64,000 nt of DNA from Phoronis australis (Eukaryota; Phoronida; Phoronidae), in assembly GCA_002633005.1 (NCBI GenBank), contig NMRA01000224.1, positions 253,072 to 317,071 on the forward strand, given 5' to 3'. Below, piece after piece: positions 1 through 11,400 of this stretch. Both the position numbers and the translations under genes were made by a program. The first letter of the stretch is position 1. The number at the start of each line of letters is the position of its first letter. The notes under the pieces are model-generated. The model was not told the DNA's origin, made no database searches, and was given only the letters and a program-made list of their open reading frames with translations.

Positions 1-21
1 CCCCCCCTAAATCCGCCACTG
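1..21 (-). mobile_element. Right terminus of a truncated hAT-like element
   Basis: CCCCCCTAAATCCGCCACTG at the window edge is the same terminus as that of elements A-C; the rest lies outside the window. Confidence 0.45.
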
Positions 22-429
22 CATTTGCATGAATTTTAGAAGCTTGAGTGTGTTTGGAGTTCGCTAGAAATTGCCATGGCAGGCATTTTTGTGTGTACCC
101 TTGGCAAGAGTCGCTTTCCACCAGAAAATGTGTTGCTTATTTCCAAAAACGTTTTACGGCCTTTGCCTTAGCTTTCGCAGTCTCTCATCTCAGCGTCTTG
201 CCCAGTACCGGCAGGATCTTTACTGAACTAAGAACAGTCACCTTGCGTTTCTTTGGAACCATTTCAGCGTATTCTTAATTTTAAGTGTGTCACTTTGCAA
301 AGCGTTTATTCAACATTATATGCTGCATTTACACTGTAAGCGGTCTAAATAACAAAAATATTCTTCTAGGAGCGGAGGGATTATTGTAGCACCTTTTTAA
401 AAAGCTGCTATAAGCCTGCGAAAATATTG

Positions 430-600
430 AAGACGCAACACTTAAAGACGGCAGAGCGTTCGGTTGTAACCCTGGATTTAGTGGGTTCGATTCCTCGCTA
501 ACTGCTAATTTACGTAAAAAGGCTTTTCATGCAGTGAAAGACCCATCGATACGTAATGTATATAAGCCTTCGTGTGATCGATGTCGAATGGAATCATGAT
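430..600 (+). repeat. tRNA-derived SINE-like repeat
   Basis: gacggcagagcgttcggttg, then gtgggttcgattcctcgc: remains of A and B boxes at tRNA spacing, followed by an unrelated tail. No cloverleaf closes. Confidence 0.5.
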
Positions 601-1312
601 TATTTAGAAACTTTCAAAATTTGAAATTCTTTTATTTCACCTGAGTAATCACAGTGTTTCACATTTAGCTCAATAAAGCTACGTGTGTTGATTACATACA
701 TCTTTATTAGTAGAAAACTTAGAACGATTCCTATATCCAACGTTTCGATGGTGAATCGGTCCATCAAGATCAAGGAAATTATAGAAAACTCACAAAAGGT
801 CACATCTGATCAAGATCAGCTACTCAGCTAATTTGGCCAAAAATCAGCATCCTGAATCCGGCACCCAAAGGGTACATAGCCTGCCATCTATTGAGTATGA
901 CAGAACTCTGCGCATTTTACTCGGAAGTGAATGTTCCTGCTGTGCGTGAACTTGGAATCTTGTTTAATCTCAGGATTGCGTATGCGATAATGCCTGAACT
1001 TGGACTCGGCAATCGGGAGAATTTTTGTTCAGTGAAAAGAAGTTTTGTAATTATTGGCACCACGATCACATAACTTGTGCCACAGAATCGGAGGAATATG
1101 GGAATCGGGGTTAAATCAGTAATTGTTTGGTAAACAAGATCGCTAGTAGTTGCAAAAAGGTTGATTAAAATTTACATTATTTCATGAGCCTTTAATTTGA
1201 TTTAGTGTAGAGCTAAGTTTTATTCACAACGTCAACAAGATTATTTGAGTGACCTTGTCATGTTTCCTCGTGTATTCCAAGTTCACGCATACGTGATCTT
1301 GAAGTTATGCAG

Positions 1313-1436
1313 GATTCCAAGTTCACGCACTGCATTCCCAACTACGTGGACCAACTGCGGACTGCTGAAAACAAGTTACTAAGTGACAATTGCTCACCGT
1401 CGGACTGGTTACGTGTCTACCAGAAACCATGCAAGG
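1313..1436 (+). CDS. Candidate orphan exon of unknown gene
   Basis: 124 nt between an AG acceptor (ttatgcag) and a GTAAGA donor encode DSKFTHCIPNYVDQLRTA..., then SDWLRVYQKPC. The Cys/Trp/Tyr content looks protein-like, but the polypyrimidine tract is weak. I cannot name the family or link it to SSUH2. It could be a transposon remnant. Confidence 0.3.
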
Positions 1437-1623
1437 GTAAGACAGCTGTTTCAAAATACCCTATGTTAAGTTAATATATTGCGTGGTAGGCAGGGTGGCG
1501 TTGGTCAACCAAGTAACTCAGACTGTCTCAGATTAGTCAGACCCTGTCAATCCTGAACTGTAACTGGCATGGGCATAGGCTATCAACACTGAGTAACACA
1601 TCCAAATACCGAAATTAAGGTAG

Positions 1624-1731
1624 GATTGAGACTGAGAAAGAATGCCCTAAGGATACTGCCCACTCTGAGGAGTGTACGATTGAGACTGAGAAAGAATGCC
1701 CTAAGGATACTGCCCACTCTGAGGAGTGTCG
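1624..1731 (+). repeat. 54-bp tandem duplication
   Basis: Units 1624-1677 and 1678-1731 are almost identical (gattgagactgagaaagaat...). The open frame across them reflects 54 being a multiple of three. Confidence 0.9.
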
Positions 1732-1899
1732 AGAGACCTGTTGCACATGTTATTTTTCTGCAAAAGCAGAGCTTTAATTTGTCCGTTTCTAAGCAACAAC
1801 AGGGGCAAAGTTATGTTTTGACTAGTAATACACAAAAGAGGCAAAATTATTTTTTTACTAGTAATTCACAATATGTCGTAGCCAGATGATGCGACCCCC

Positions 1900-4800
1900 C
1901 TCCGCCACCGCAGGCCAGTAGCATATAGTCGAGTGGAGGATGAACAAAATGTGATCATGTAAAGATCTCATTGTCATTGATGGTAGATGGTGCTTCCAAA
2001 TAAAAATGTGGAAATAGTTGGACAGGTGCACTGGGTACCCGATTAAAAGAGATTTGAGAAACAGTCAGTACCACTGAATAACGCATGTTACGTCACTAGG
2101 AGCTGATGGGAGCTGGTTCTTGAATCAGGTACCCACCTGTCCATTTTTTTCCAACAGTGTTCTACATTAAAAAATGATACATGAACATTTTGCAATACAT
2201 CATGTGAAATAGTGAAACCTCACTCTGTGTCGTCCGTGGCTGGTGAACATTTCTTAGAAAAAATTGAGTTCAGATGTGGCTACACGAGGTCACATTTAGA
2301 AACCGGAGCGTTCAGTGGTATCGTATAGTTGGACAATGCTTAAATACAGAGTATACCAGGAAAACCAGTATCGCTGTCCGCCCTTGCTATTACCAAAGGT
2401 GATCTAACTTCCTATTGTGTTGTATGGCAGGCCAATTATCCAGCAGGGATATCTTCATGGCAGAAATAAATTGAAATGTCAAGGACAGAAACTGGTAATT
2501 ATTTATTTAATGTGTTAAGCTTCTGAAATTGAATTCCTCATGAAAAGTTAGTGTAGAATCCTTCTTTCGCAGAAGAAATACAAAAAAATTGACCAATACG
2601 CTGTGATGGTTTTTTTTATTTGTTTACAACAGTTTTGAGTCGATGCGTGTTTACATTTAAAATGTATTCATTCAGCGTGGTAGATAATTGGCGTTTTTGC
2701 GTCGTGAAATCTGGCAAAAGACAAGCCTGGCAATTAACAAAAGAAAGATTGATATCAGGCATCCGAAAACCTGTGCTGTCTGGTATACGGGCTAAACGGG
2801 AGTTAGTTGTAATGAGTAATTTTGTTAATGAATTAAGTTGTGTGTGTGCCTGTGATCTGTCAACAAACAAGGCAGCCATTATTGGAACTTTTATTTCTAG
2901 AAAATTAGAATGTAGTCATGTGAAAAAATATTTAAAAAATCAGGTTTGTGCTTTACCATACTTGAAGTTAGACTCCCTACTGTTGCATTGCTGTTAATCT
3001 TGTCGCAGGATTCAAACAAAAAATCATGCAAATCTAGAACGTTTTTAATCGCTTCCAAGTCAGTTGTGTGCGTGTTACTTGCTGAACTTCTCTGTATTTG
3101 TATGAGAGTCATGGGCAGAAGTGACATAAATTAGGGTGGCACAAAACTGAGCGTGGTCCTTAAGGGCTGTCCGTTGAGCATTATTTGAATGTGTGAGGAT
3201 GTGCCCCCAACCCATTATGTTGATGTGAACCCTGGCAATAGCAAACCTTTACCGGCCTGATAACCTTGTGCAGGGCCTGAGATGTATGCCTACCTGACAA
3301 CAGTCAGTAGATCGATAACACTGGTAGCAAAGTGTACTATAGGATATCACAGACTATGACCCATGAACTCACTGTGTCTTTAATGATGCAGTCACACCTC
3401 AGCATTCATTGATCCATAAATCCTGATACACATCTCATTGAGGCGATGACCTTAAAATGCTATTGTATGGGCACAATTAATTAGATCATTTGTGCTTTTT
3501 TCCTTTAAAAATCATGCCATCTGGTGTTTATAAAACATTTAGTGCTGTATTTGATTGTTTGAACAATGTGCTAGTTGGCTCAGCAAAGTTGGAAAAATAT
3601 TGTTTCAGTAAAATTACGGTTTCAGAAGCTTGAATTTGTGGTTCGTGATTTATGCATAATTTATACATTTTCGCATTAAATTCTTCACCTGGCCATCACA
3701 GTTGAACGGCTGTGGATTTTTTGGTTGGCCATAAATACACTGAAGATTGTAATTCATTATTTTAATTACCGGTATGTATATTGGTAACAATAAAGGAGAT
3801 GGTTCTTAAAGAATTTGCTGGCATTCACTACCTGAGCTTTAATCCCTGGCTTTTGGGGCAGAATATTGAAATGTTCCCCTCTATGGCACAGGCACCTTTC
3901 CCCTTCAATGAATGAGGGCTCTGACTACATAGTAGAAGCCACTGGACAACTGAAAGTGAACAAATTGTGGCGATATTTGTGACATAAGGTTTCACCCTAC
4001 TAGTAGTTGAATTGAACCACCTATATGGTCTCCTACTTATTCAAATATTTTTTACCCCTTGCTGCAATTGTATTATCAATGTTTACCTAGTATTTTATCA
4101 AGGACTGGTCACATGATAGTAATATGACCTAGTTTCGGTTTTGATAACATGAGTTGGGATGGTCAAAGGGGGGGATGGTCTTTGATTGATAGCATCCTGT
4201 CGAGCAGGGATCACCGCCTGTTGAGTTACAATGTCAAATGAGAGGGAGCCACTCCTAGGGAAGCCTGCAAGGTATAGGACTCTGTTCTTGGCTCACTGTC
4301 GGTATTTTATAATCTAGCTTTTGTTGTTGCTTGTGGCTGTCTCAACGAAGGCCCTTATATCATGAGGTAATGTTCAGGTCACACGAATAAGATATTCTGA
4401 TGTATGTTACTAATGAGGTTCATATTTTTTGAGATCAAGGAAATCACGCATATCTCTATAAGATATCTCCATATTAGTATATTAAGCATTAGTATATATA
4501 TGTGATCTCACTTTTTTGTTTCGAGGGTTGCAAATGTCCATTGGAAATTGGTTTAAAATCTTTGCGCATGAGACTATCTTTGAAACATTGAATCAGCTGT
4601 GTGGTGGCAGCTATTTGCCATTATGGCGATGTTTTCCTGATTCTAGTGGCCGTTGCTGACAAGAACAATACTGTTAAAATTAACTGTACCAGGTAATTCA
4701 AGAGATGAGTAGGTTTGGTCTTTATGTCAGTCTTTCATATTGGAATTTTGGAGATTTTGTGATATGGAGAATGATTTGTTTCAATTAAAGAAATTATGAA

Positions 4801-4938
4801 AATTCAATGTTTTGTGGTCAGTTTTGGTGTCCAAAATCAGTGAGATTTCCATCATGGAATTTTTATCAGGAAATTTATGTGCCTTCATAGAAATGATACT
4901 TGAGCTTCAATGTGGTATTCTATTTTTTTAATATTCAT
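1900..4938. other. No recognised gene
   Basis: Mostly A/T-rich non-coding sequence. The longest frame (2620-2997, + strand) has no recognised motif. The missing 5' exon of SSUH2 might lie here or farther upstream; none could be supported. The block 4943-5480 that follows is the first copy of the TTAA-bounded duplication. Confidence 0.5.
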
Positions 4939-5216
4939 TTAACGTCTGCTCTCGGTCATACTGACGTCTGCTAAACACAGTATTATTCACAACGTGTCAT
5001 ACCACCAGCATTCTCTTTTGTCAACATCCAGTTAGTAAACATATGAAACTGGATCTAATTAGTAATAATCAAGTCACAGTGTGTGTTGTGCATTTCTGCT
5101 GGAAAGGTGTATTTGTGGAACATAAGGCCGCTTGAGCACTGATTCTGGCTCATAGTTTGTCTGGTGCAATGTATTCATTCATGGGTAAGTCTTTAATGGC
5201 TTGATGTAATTTGTAG

Positions 5217-5440
5217 TTATCCGGGTCAGAATCAACAAGGTTATCCTGCTGGATACCAGGGGACACCACAAGGCCAGTCTGGAGCGCCTCCTGTCGGGTA
5301 TCCTGGCCAAGCTCCAGCAGGGTATGCGGGCCAACCTCCCGCGGGATATGCGGGCCAACCTCCAGCCGGAGCTGTTCCTGCCGGAGCTATTCCTGCTGGC
5401 GCTGTTCCTGCTGGCGCTGTTCCACCTGGGGCTCCGCAAG
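5217..5440 (+). other. SSUH2: SSUH2 repeat exon, copy A
   Basis: A 224-nt exon preceded by the acceptor tttgtag and followed by the donor gtatga. It encodes YPGQNQQGYPAGYQG, then GYAGQPPA and AGAVP repeats. It needs two leading bases and leaves one (G), which joins GA of the exon at 18673 to give Gly. It lies inside a 538-bp block (4943-5480) bounded by TTAA on both sides. The near-identical block recurs at 10250-10787. Confidence 0.85.
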
Positions 5441-8400
5441 GTATGACCTCTTCTAATGTTTACAACTTGCAATTTTTCTTTTAAAGGCGAAGGCAACCTT
5501 TTTTCATGTCACTTTTAGCAGAAATAAGGTCTGTTGATTATCCCAGACATATTTTTCACTTAATTACAGCTTTTCGTATTTTAATTAATTTCTCGTCCTC
5601 CACTCCGGAAGTGACGTTTTGGGAGGCAAGAATTTCGCGTCAATTTCTTTTCATACAGTCAGACTGTGAGAGCAGTCGAGTCAGTCATTGTTCTACCTCG
5701 GATGTGATAAGTTCAGTTGTCGTTTGCATTTGTTTACGAGTCAGTCAACATGTCACACTGTTGCTGCGTACCAGGATGTACTCATCAGCGTCTCACACGC
5801 GCTTTGGGTACCTTGCATTGCTTTCCGAAGGATGACACACTTCTCCATAATTGGCTAGCTCGCTCGTGTGAAGAACGCAGCGCTACCCGTTCATGCAACG
5901 TACAAAGCAGTGGCAAGCATTTTCAGCCGTCAGATTACGACAGAGATATGTACGCTGAATTGATGAAGGTCCGTGTGAAACGACGCCTGAAGAAGAGTTC
6001 CATAGCGTCGCTGTTGATTCCCGGCAGTGCCCCGTCGCCACCACCGAGAAGTGCGTTTTTGAAGCGAGAAGCCTCGCGAGCTGTGGCCACTATATACAGT
6101 GACTGGAGGCACTTCATCTACTGACACCCATGCCTCCGACCGTACCCCCATAGCGTGCAATTCCAGGAACTAGTAGTGATTCCCCGTGTGCTGTTGTCTC
6201 TAGCCCAGAGCCTGTAAGCAGCCCTGCAGCGATGTTGAGTAGTGGGAGTGAATACAGGCCCAGTTTGACACCCATAGACCGGCAGCCCAGAGCACTTAGC
6301 ATAGATGAACGAGGTACCAACATCTGACCACGGGAGCATTTAGAGTCCACCTCAGTATGTGCAGAAATGGACGTCTGCCGTTGTCTGCACTCTTGGTGTG
6401 ACCCCTGGGGGCCTTACAAAGGGCCCAAAAATGAGCTAGACTAGATATTCGAGGTACCAACCAAAACTGATTTAAAACGAACAACAGTACCGCACTGAAC
6501 ACCGAATGACCCATGACAGACAAATTGCGCTCTGGAATGGGTCCGACAGAAACCAAAAAAGGACCCCCCAAAAATGAGCTAGCACATACATTCGAGGTAC
6601 CACACAAAACCAATTCCATATGATTCAATATATGTCACAGATCACTAAATGCCTTATGACCGACAAAATACACTCTGGATTGTGCCTGGCAGAAACCCCC
6701 AAAAATCTCAACCATGGTATGCCATCAAAAATTTGAGATAGACTAGATTTTCAAGGTACCGGCCAAAACTGATTTTAAATGAACAAAAGTACCGCACTCA
6801 TTGAACGCCAAATGACCCAATGACAGACAAATTGCAGTCTGGAATGGGTCCGGCAGAAACCAAAAAAGGACCCCCCAAAAATGAGCTAGCACATACATTC
6901 GAGGTACCACACAAAAACAATTCCATATGATTCAATATATGTCACAGATCACTAAATGCCTTATGACAGACAAATTACACTCTGGATTGTGCCCAGCAGA
7001 AACCCCCAAAAATCTCAACCACGGTATGACATCACAAATTTGAGCTAGACTAGATTTTCGAGGTACCGGCCAAAACTGGTTTTAAATGAACACTAGTGCT
7101 GCAATGAACACCAAATGACCCATGGCAGACAAATTGCACTCTGGAATGGGTTCGGCAGAAACCAAAAAAGCCCATACGACATATTATATGATGAGTTTAT
7201 ACTTTTGCGTCTACTGAGCTCTCACACTGGTAATTGTCAAATGGATGATGGCGGAGAGTAAGCATTTTGGAAAGCACCTGATAACAGTAAAACTTTGGGA
7301 TACCAGGAACTGTTTAAAACCAACCCACTCAATGAAGTTTAAGAACACAGATTGTGTAAAATATAAAACGCTATCAAAACTGCTTACAGAAAGGATACGT
7401 CAGCGACAAGATATGGCCCCTAAATTAGCGTCCGAGGAACCACGAAAATTATTTCCAAAGAGCCCTTTCATCCCATTGACTACTAAACAATACGTTGAAA
7501 GAAAAGTAACAGACTTGTTTTAAAAACCTTCGTTAATCAAAATAAACTACATGAAATAGAGCAACACTTTCAAACAGCATCGTAACAGATAATTAAAATC
7601 ACTGTATCGACAAGAACATCAAGCTACATACTATATGTTTAATGTCAACAGTAGTTTCCTGTTAGTTTTAATACGTTTCAATATCAGATTCGTCACTGCT
7701 ACTCCAGCTTGATTTGGGCTCGCTGTTTTTGTTTCGTCATAGCCCATTTCCTCTACCTATTGATTGGCTTGGTTTTCTTGTAAAAGACCAGCACCTTCAA
7801 AAAGGACATCAGGAACGGCAGATCCACAAAACCATTCGGGAGTGTAGTATCCATCTTGTACCTTCCAACCGTAGGTAAGAGGATACAAACCGTTTCCCGG
7901 CCAGATTGGCCGAATCCACTTGACCCCAGAGCAAGGCAACATAATGGGCTTGTTTGTAGTTGTTCAATAGTGTCTTTCGGCATGGAAGAAGCAATGCGCA
8001 GTCAATCTTCTTGATGTTGGACATCGGCTTTTCCTGAAATAAATAGTGAGAAAATTTTATTGACGAGGGACCAATTGTCCAAAAGCTGACGAACAAAAAC
8101 ATAAAACCTCACCACCATTTACTATTTTTTAAGTATGACGTGAAACTGGGCCTTTTGGTTTAATACTATGAAAACATTTGCAATTATTTCCGTTGCTTTT
8201 ATGAACTAAATTTTATCAATTACAGTTATTACCTTGTTTATTTTTCTGGTCATCTCGATTAATTTCAGATATTTCACTTCATTGACATCTTTGACTCCTC
8301 CCTAATAAGAGGCATATGTATTCTTCTAACTTTCTTTCTTCTGGGACATCTACGCTTATTAACTCTGAGAAGCTGATAAGTGTCCCAGATCAGTCTTTCA

Positions 8401-11400
8401 TCAGGCTTTCCAGAGGCCTCACTTTCCCTTTCCTATACAGTGCTGCTGTGACGTCACACCCTGTCATTGCATGCAGACCAGGCAATGCTGCAGCGAGACA
8501 CCTTGTTAACGAAACACGTAGTTGTTTATGTATTTATTTAAATAGCATTGGGACTCCACCGCATGGCTGCGCACCAAATTAGGGGTGATTTGTATTTTAT
8601 CACGGAGGACATATCGGCCATCGACAAATGACTCCGCGAAACTAAAACACTGAATTTCGACATCATGTAAAAATTTCTTCAAAAACTTACCACTAGGCGA
8701 GTTATCTGTCTCACATCTTGACACCCATCTGCTTTTCGCTTCTTGTGATCGTGAGAGTAAACAAAGGCTTTAGTGAACGAGTTTTCTATAATTAGTTTTT
8801 GTTTCCTGCGGTCCCATTTTTTGCAATTAACTTATTAAATACACCACTATTGTCACCAATTGAGAATATGTGTACTTCGATTTCCGTGGTGCAGTTTTTA
8901 ACATCTTGTTGTCCAGTTGATTGAGTTTCCCACCCCAGTACTTGAACTAGCAGGGGGAAGATGCATGTACAATTGTAGCTCCATTTTTAAGGTCCTTTCT
9001 GGGTTTCTGGCCAACTATTTCCAGAGTAAAATTTGTCTTTTTGGTGTTCAGTGCAGCATGATTGCTGGTTGAAAATCTGTCTCAATGGCATACCGTGGTT
9101 GAGATTTTTGAGGGTTTCTGCCAGGCACAATCCAGAGTGTATTTTGTCTGCCGGTCATAGGGCATTTAGTAACCTGGGACACGTATTGAGTCTCATGTAA
9201 TTGGTTTTTTGTGGTATCTCGAATGTATGTGCTAGCTCATTTTTGGGGAGTCTTTTTTGATTTCTGCCGGACCCATTCCAGAGTGCAGTTTGTCTGTCAT
9301 GGGTCATTCAGTGTTCAGTGCGGTACTNAGCCCTGCAGCGATATTGAGTAGTGGGAGTGATTACAGGCCCAGTTCGACACCCAGTGAAGAGGACAGTTCG
9401 TCGTTCAGTGAACAGATTGGTGAGCCAAACTTTGATAAGTTTATTGTGGACTTGTCTATTTAGAAAGTGCCAGGTGTGTGGCGAGAGAGTCACACGACAC
9501 GAAGTAAGCAGTTTGGGTGCTCAGGTCACCATCCAGTGGGAGTGCGGTGTCGCGGGACACTCTGGCAAATGGGACAGTTGTTCCTCTGTCCGTGGTATGC
9601 CGGAGGTCCACTTAACCATGTCCAGTAGTGGCTTGGCCTCGTCGAACTCTGAACAGCGCAAGCATTGTAGGCATAACAACGCACACAGTGCATTTGTACC
9701 AAGGTGTGTCACCAGGTCTGTCCTCAGTAGCCGCCTCGTTTCTCTCAACAGCTGCCTGTGCCTGTGCGTACTCTGCCTCGTTATACTCGGGCTCAAACAT
9801 GTACCCACCCACTGAATGTCCGTGAAAAAATTCCTCATCACCACTGCTGTGAACAAGGTCTCCGTCACTCACACTATTGTCACTGTGATACGGGTCAGCG
9901 ACTCCAGCCATTTTCAGCTTACAACACACTAAACAATCCCTAAATCCAACGTAGTTGAGTTCTCTACTAACCTATCTTACTGAAGAATACTCGCCGATAG
10001 AAAGTGGTGGCGACAATTGTTGAAAAACAGCACAAAACAAAAGTAGAATAGAACAGATTCGCACGGAAAAGTCAACGCAAAACCAAGTAGCGGGAAACGC
10101 TTGCCTCCTAAAACGTCACTTCCGGAGTAGCAGACGAGTAATTAATAAAATTATGAAAAGCTGTAATTAAGTGGAAAATATGTCTAGGATAACCAACCAA
10201 CCTTATTTTAGCTCAAAATGACATGGAAAAAGGTTTCCTTCGCTGTTAACGTCTGCTCTCGGTCATACTGACGTCTGCTAAACACAGCATTATTCACAAC
10301 GTGTCATACCACCAGCATTCTCTTTTGTCAACATCCAGTTAGTAAACATATGAAACCGGATCTGATTAGTAATACTTAAGTCACAGTTTGTGTTGTGCAT
10401 TTCTGCTGGAAAGGTGTATTTGTGGAACGTAAGGCTGCTTGAGCACTGATTCTGGCTCATAGTTTGTCTGGTGCAATGTATTCATTCATGGGTAAGTCTT
10501 TAATGGCTTGATGTAATTTGTAGTTATCCGGGTCAGAATCAACAAGGTTATCCTGCTGGATACCAGGGGACACCACAAGGCCAGCCTGGAGTGCCACCTG
10601 TCGGGTATCCTGGCCAAGCTCCAGCAGGGTATGCTGGCCAACCTCCCGCGGGATATGCGGGCCAACCTCCAGCCGGAGCTGTTCCTGCCGGAGCTGTTCC
10701 TGCTGGCGCTGTTCCTGCTGGCGCTGTTCCACCAGGGGCTCCGCAAGGTATGACTTCTTCTAATGTTTACAACTTGCAATTTTTCTTTTAAATGCGAAGG
10801 CAACCCTTTTTCATGTCACTTTTAGCAGAAATAAGGTCTGTTGATTATCCCAGACATATTTTTGACTTAATTACAGCTTTTCGTATTTTAATTAATTTCT
10901 CGTCCTCTACTCCAGAAGTGACGTTTTGGGAGGCAAGAATTTCTCGCCAATTACTTTTCATACAGTCTCACTGTGCAAGCAGTGGAGTCAGTCATTGTTT
11001 TACATCTGTTGTGAAAAGTTCAGTTGTCGTTTGCGTTTGTTTACGAGTCAGTCAACACTGTTGCTGCGCACCAGGATGTACTCATCGTCTCACACGCGCT
11101 TTGGGCACCTTGCATCGCTTTCTGAAGAATGACACACTTCGCCGTACTTGGCTAGCTCGCTCGTGTGAAAAACGCAGCGCTACCTGTTCACACAACGTAC
11201 AAAGCAGTGGCAAGCATTTTCAGCCGTCAGATTACAACAGAGATATGTACGCTGAATTGATGAAGATCCCTTTGAAACAACGCCTGAAGAAGGGTTCCAT
11301 AGCGTCGCTGTTGATTTCCGGCAGTGCCCCGTCGCCACCACCGAGAAGTGCATTTTTGAGGCGAGAAGCCTCGCGAGCTGTGGCCTCTATATACAGTGAC

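Larger units (their letters stand above)
5485..10245 (+). mobile_element. Kolobok-type DNA transposon, copy 1 (degenerate)
   Basis: Flanked by TTAA at 5481-5484 and 10246-10249. The left end (AGGCGAAGGCAACC...) recurs inverted at the right end (about 10090-10245) through roughly 150 bp. Inside are a THAP-domain ORF, inverted subterminal repeat arrays, a Cys-rich transposase-like fragment and minus-strand gene remnants. TTAA target duplications plus a THAP protein are hallmarks of the Kolobok superfamily. It is broken by stops and frame changes and has an N at 9328, so it is not autonomous as shown. Confidence 0.75.

Noticed and set aside
10457-10803. Minus-strand Gln/Arg- and Ser/Arg-rich frames across the duplicated exon (also 5179-5496)
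   Set aside because: They are antisense shadows of the GYPGQ/AGAVP exon repeats; repeat codons keep several frames open.
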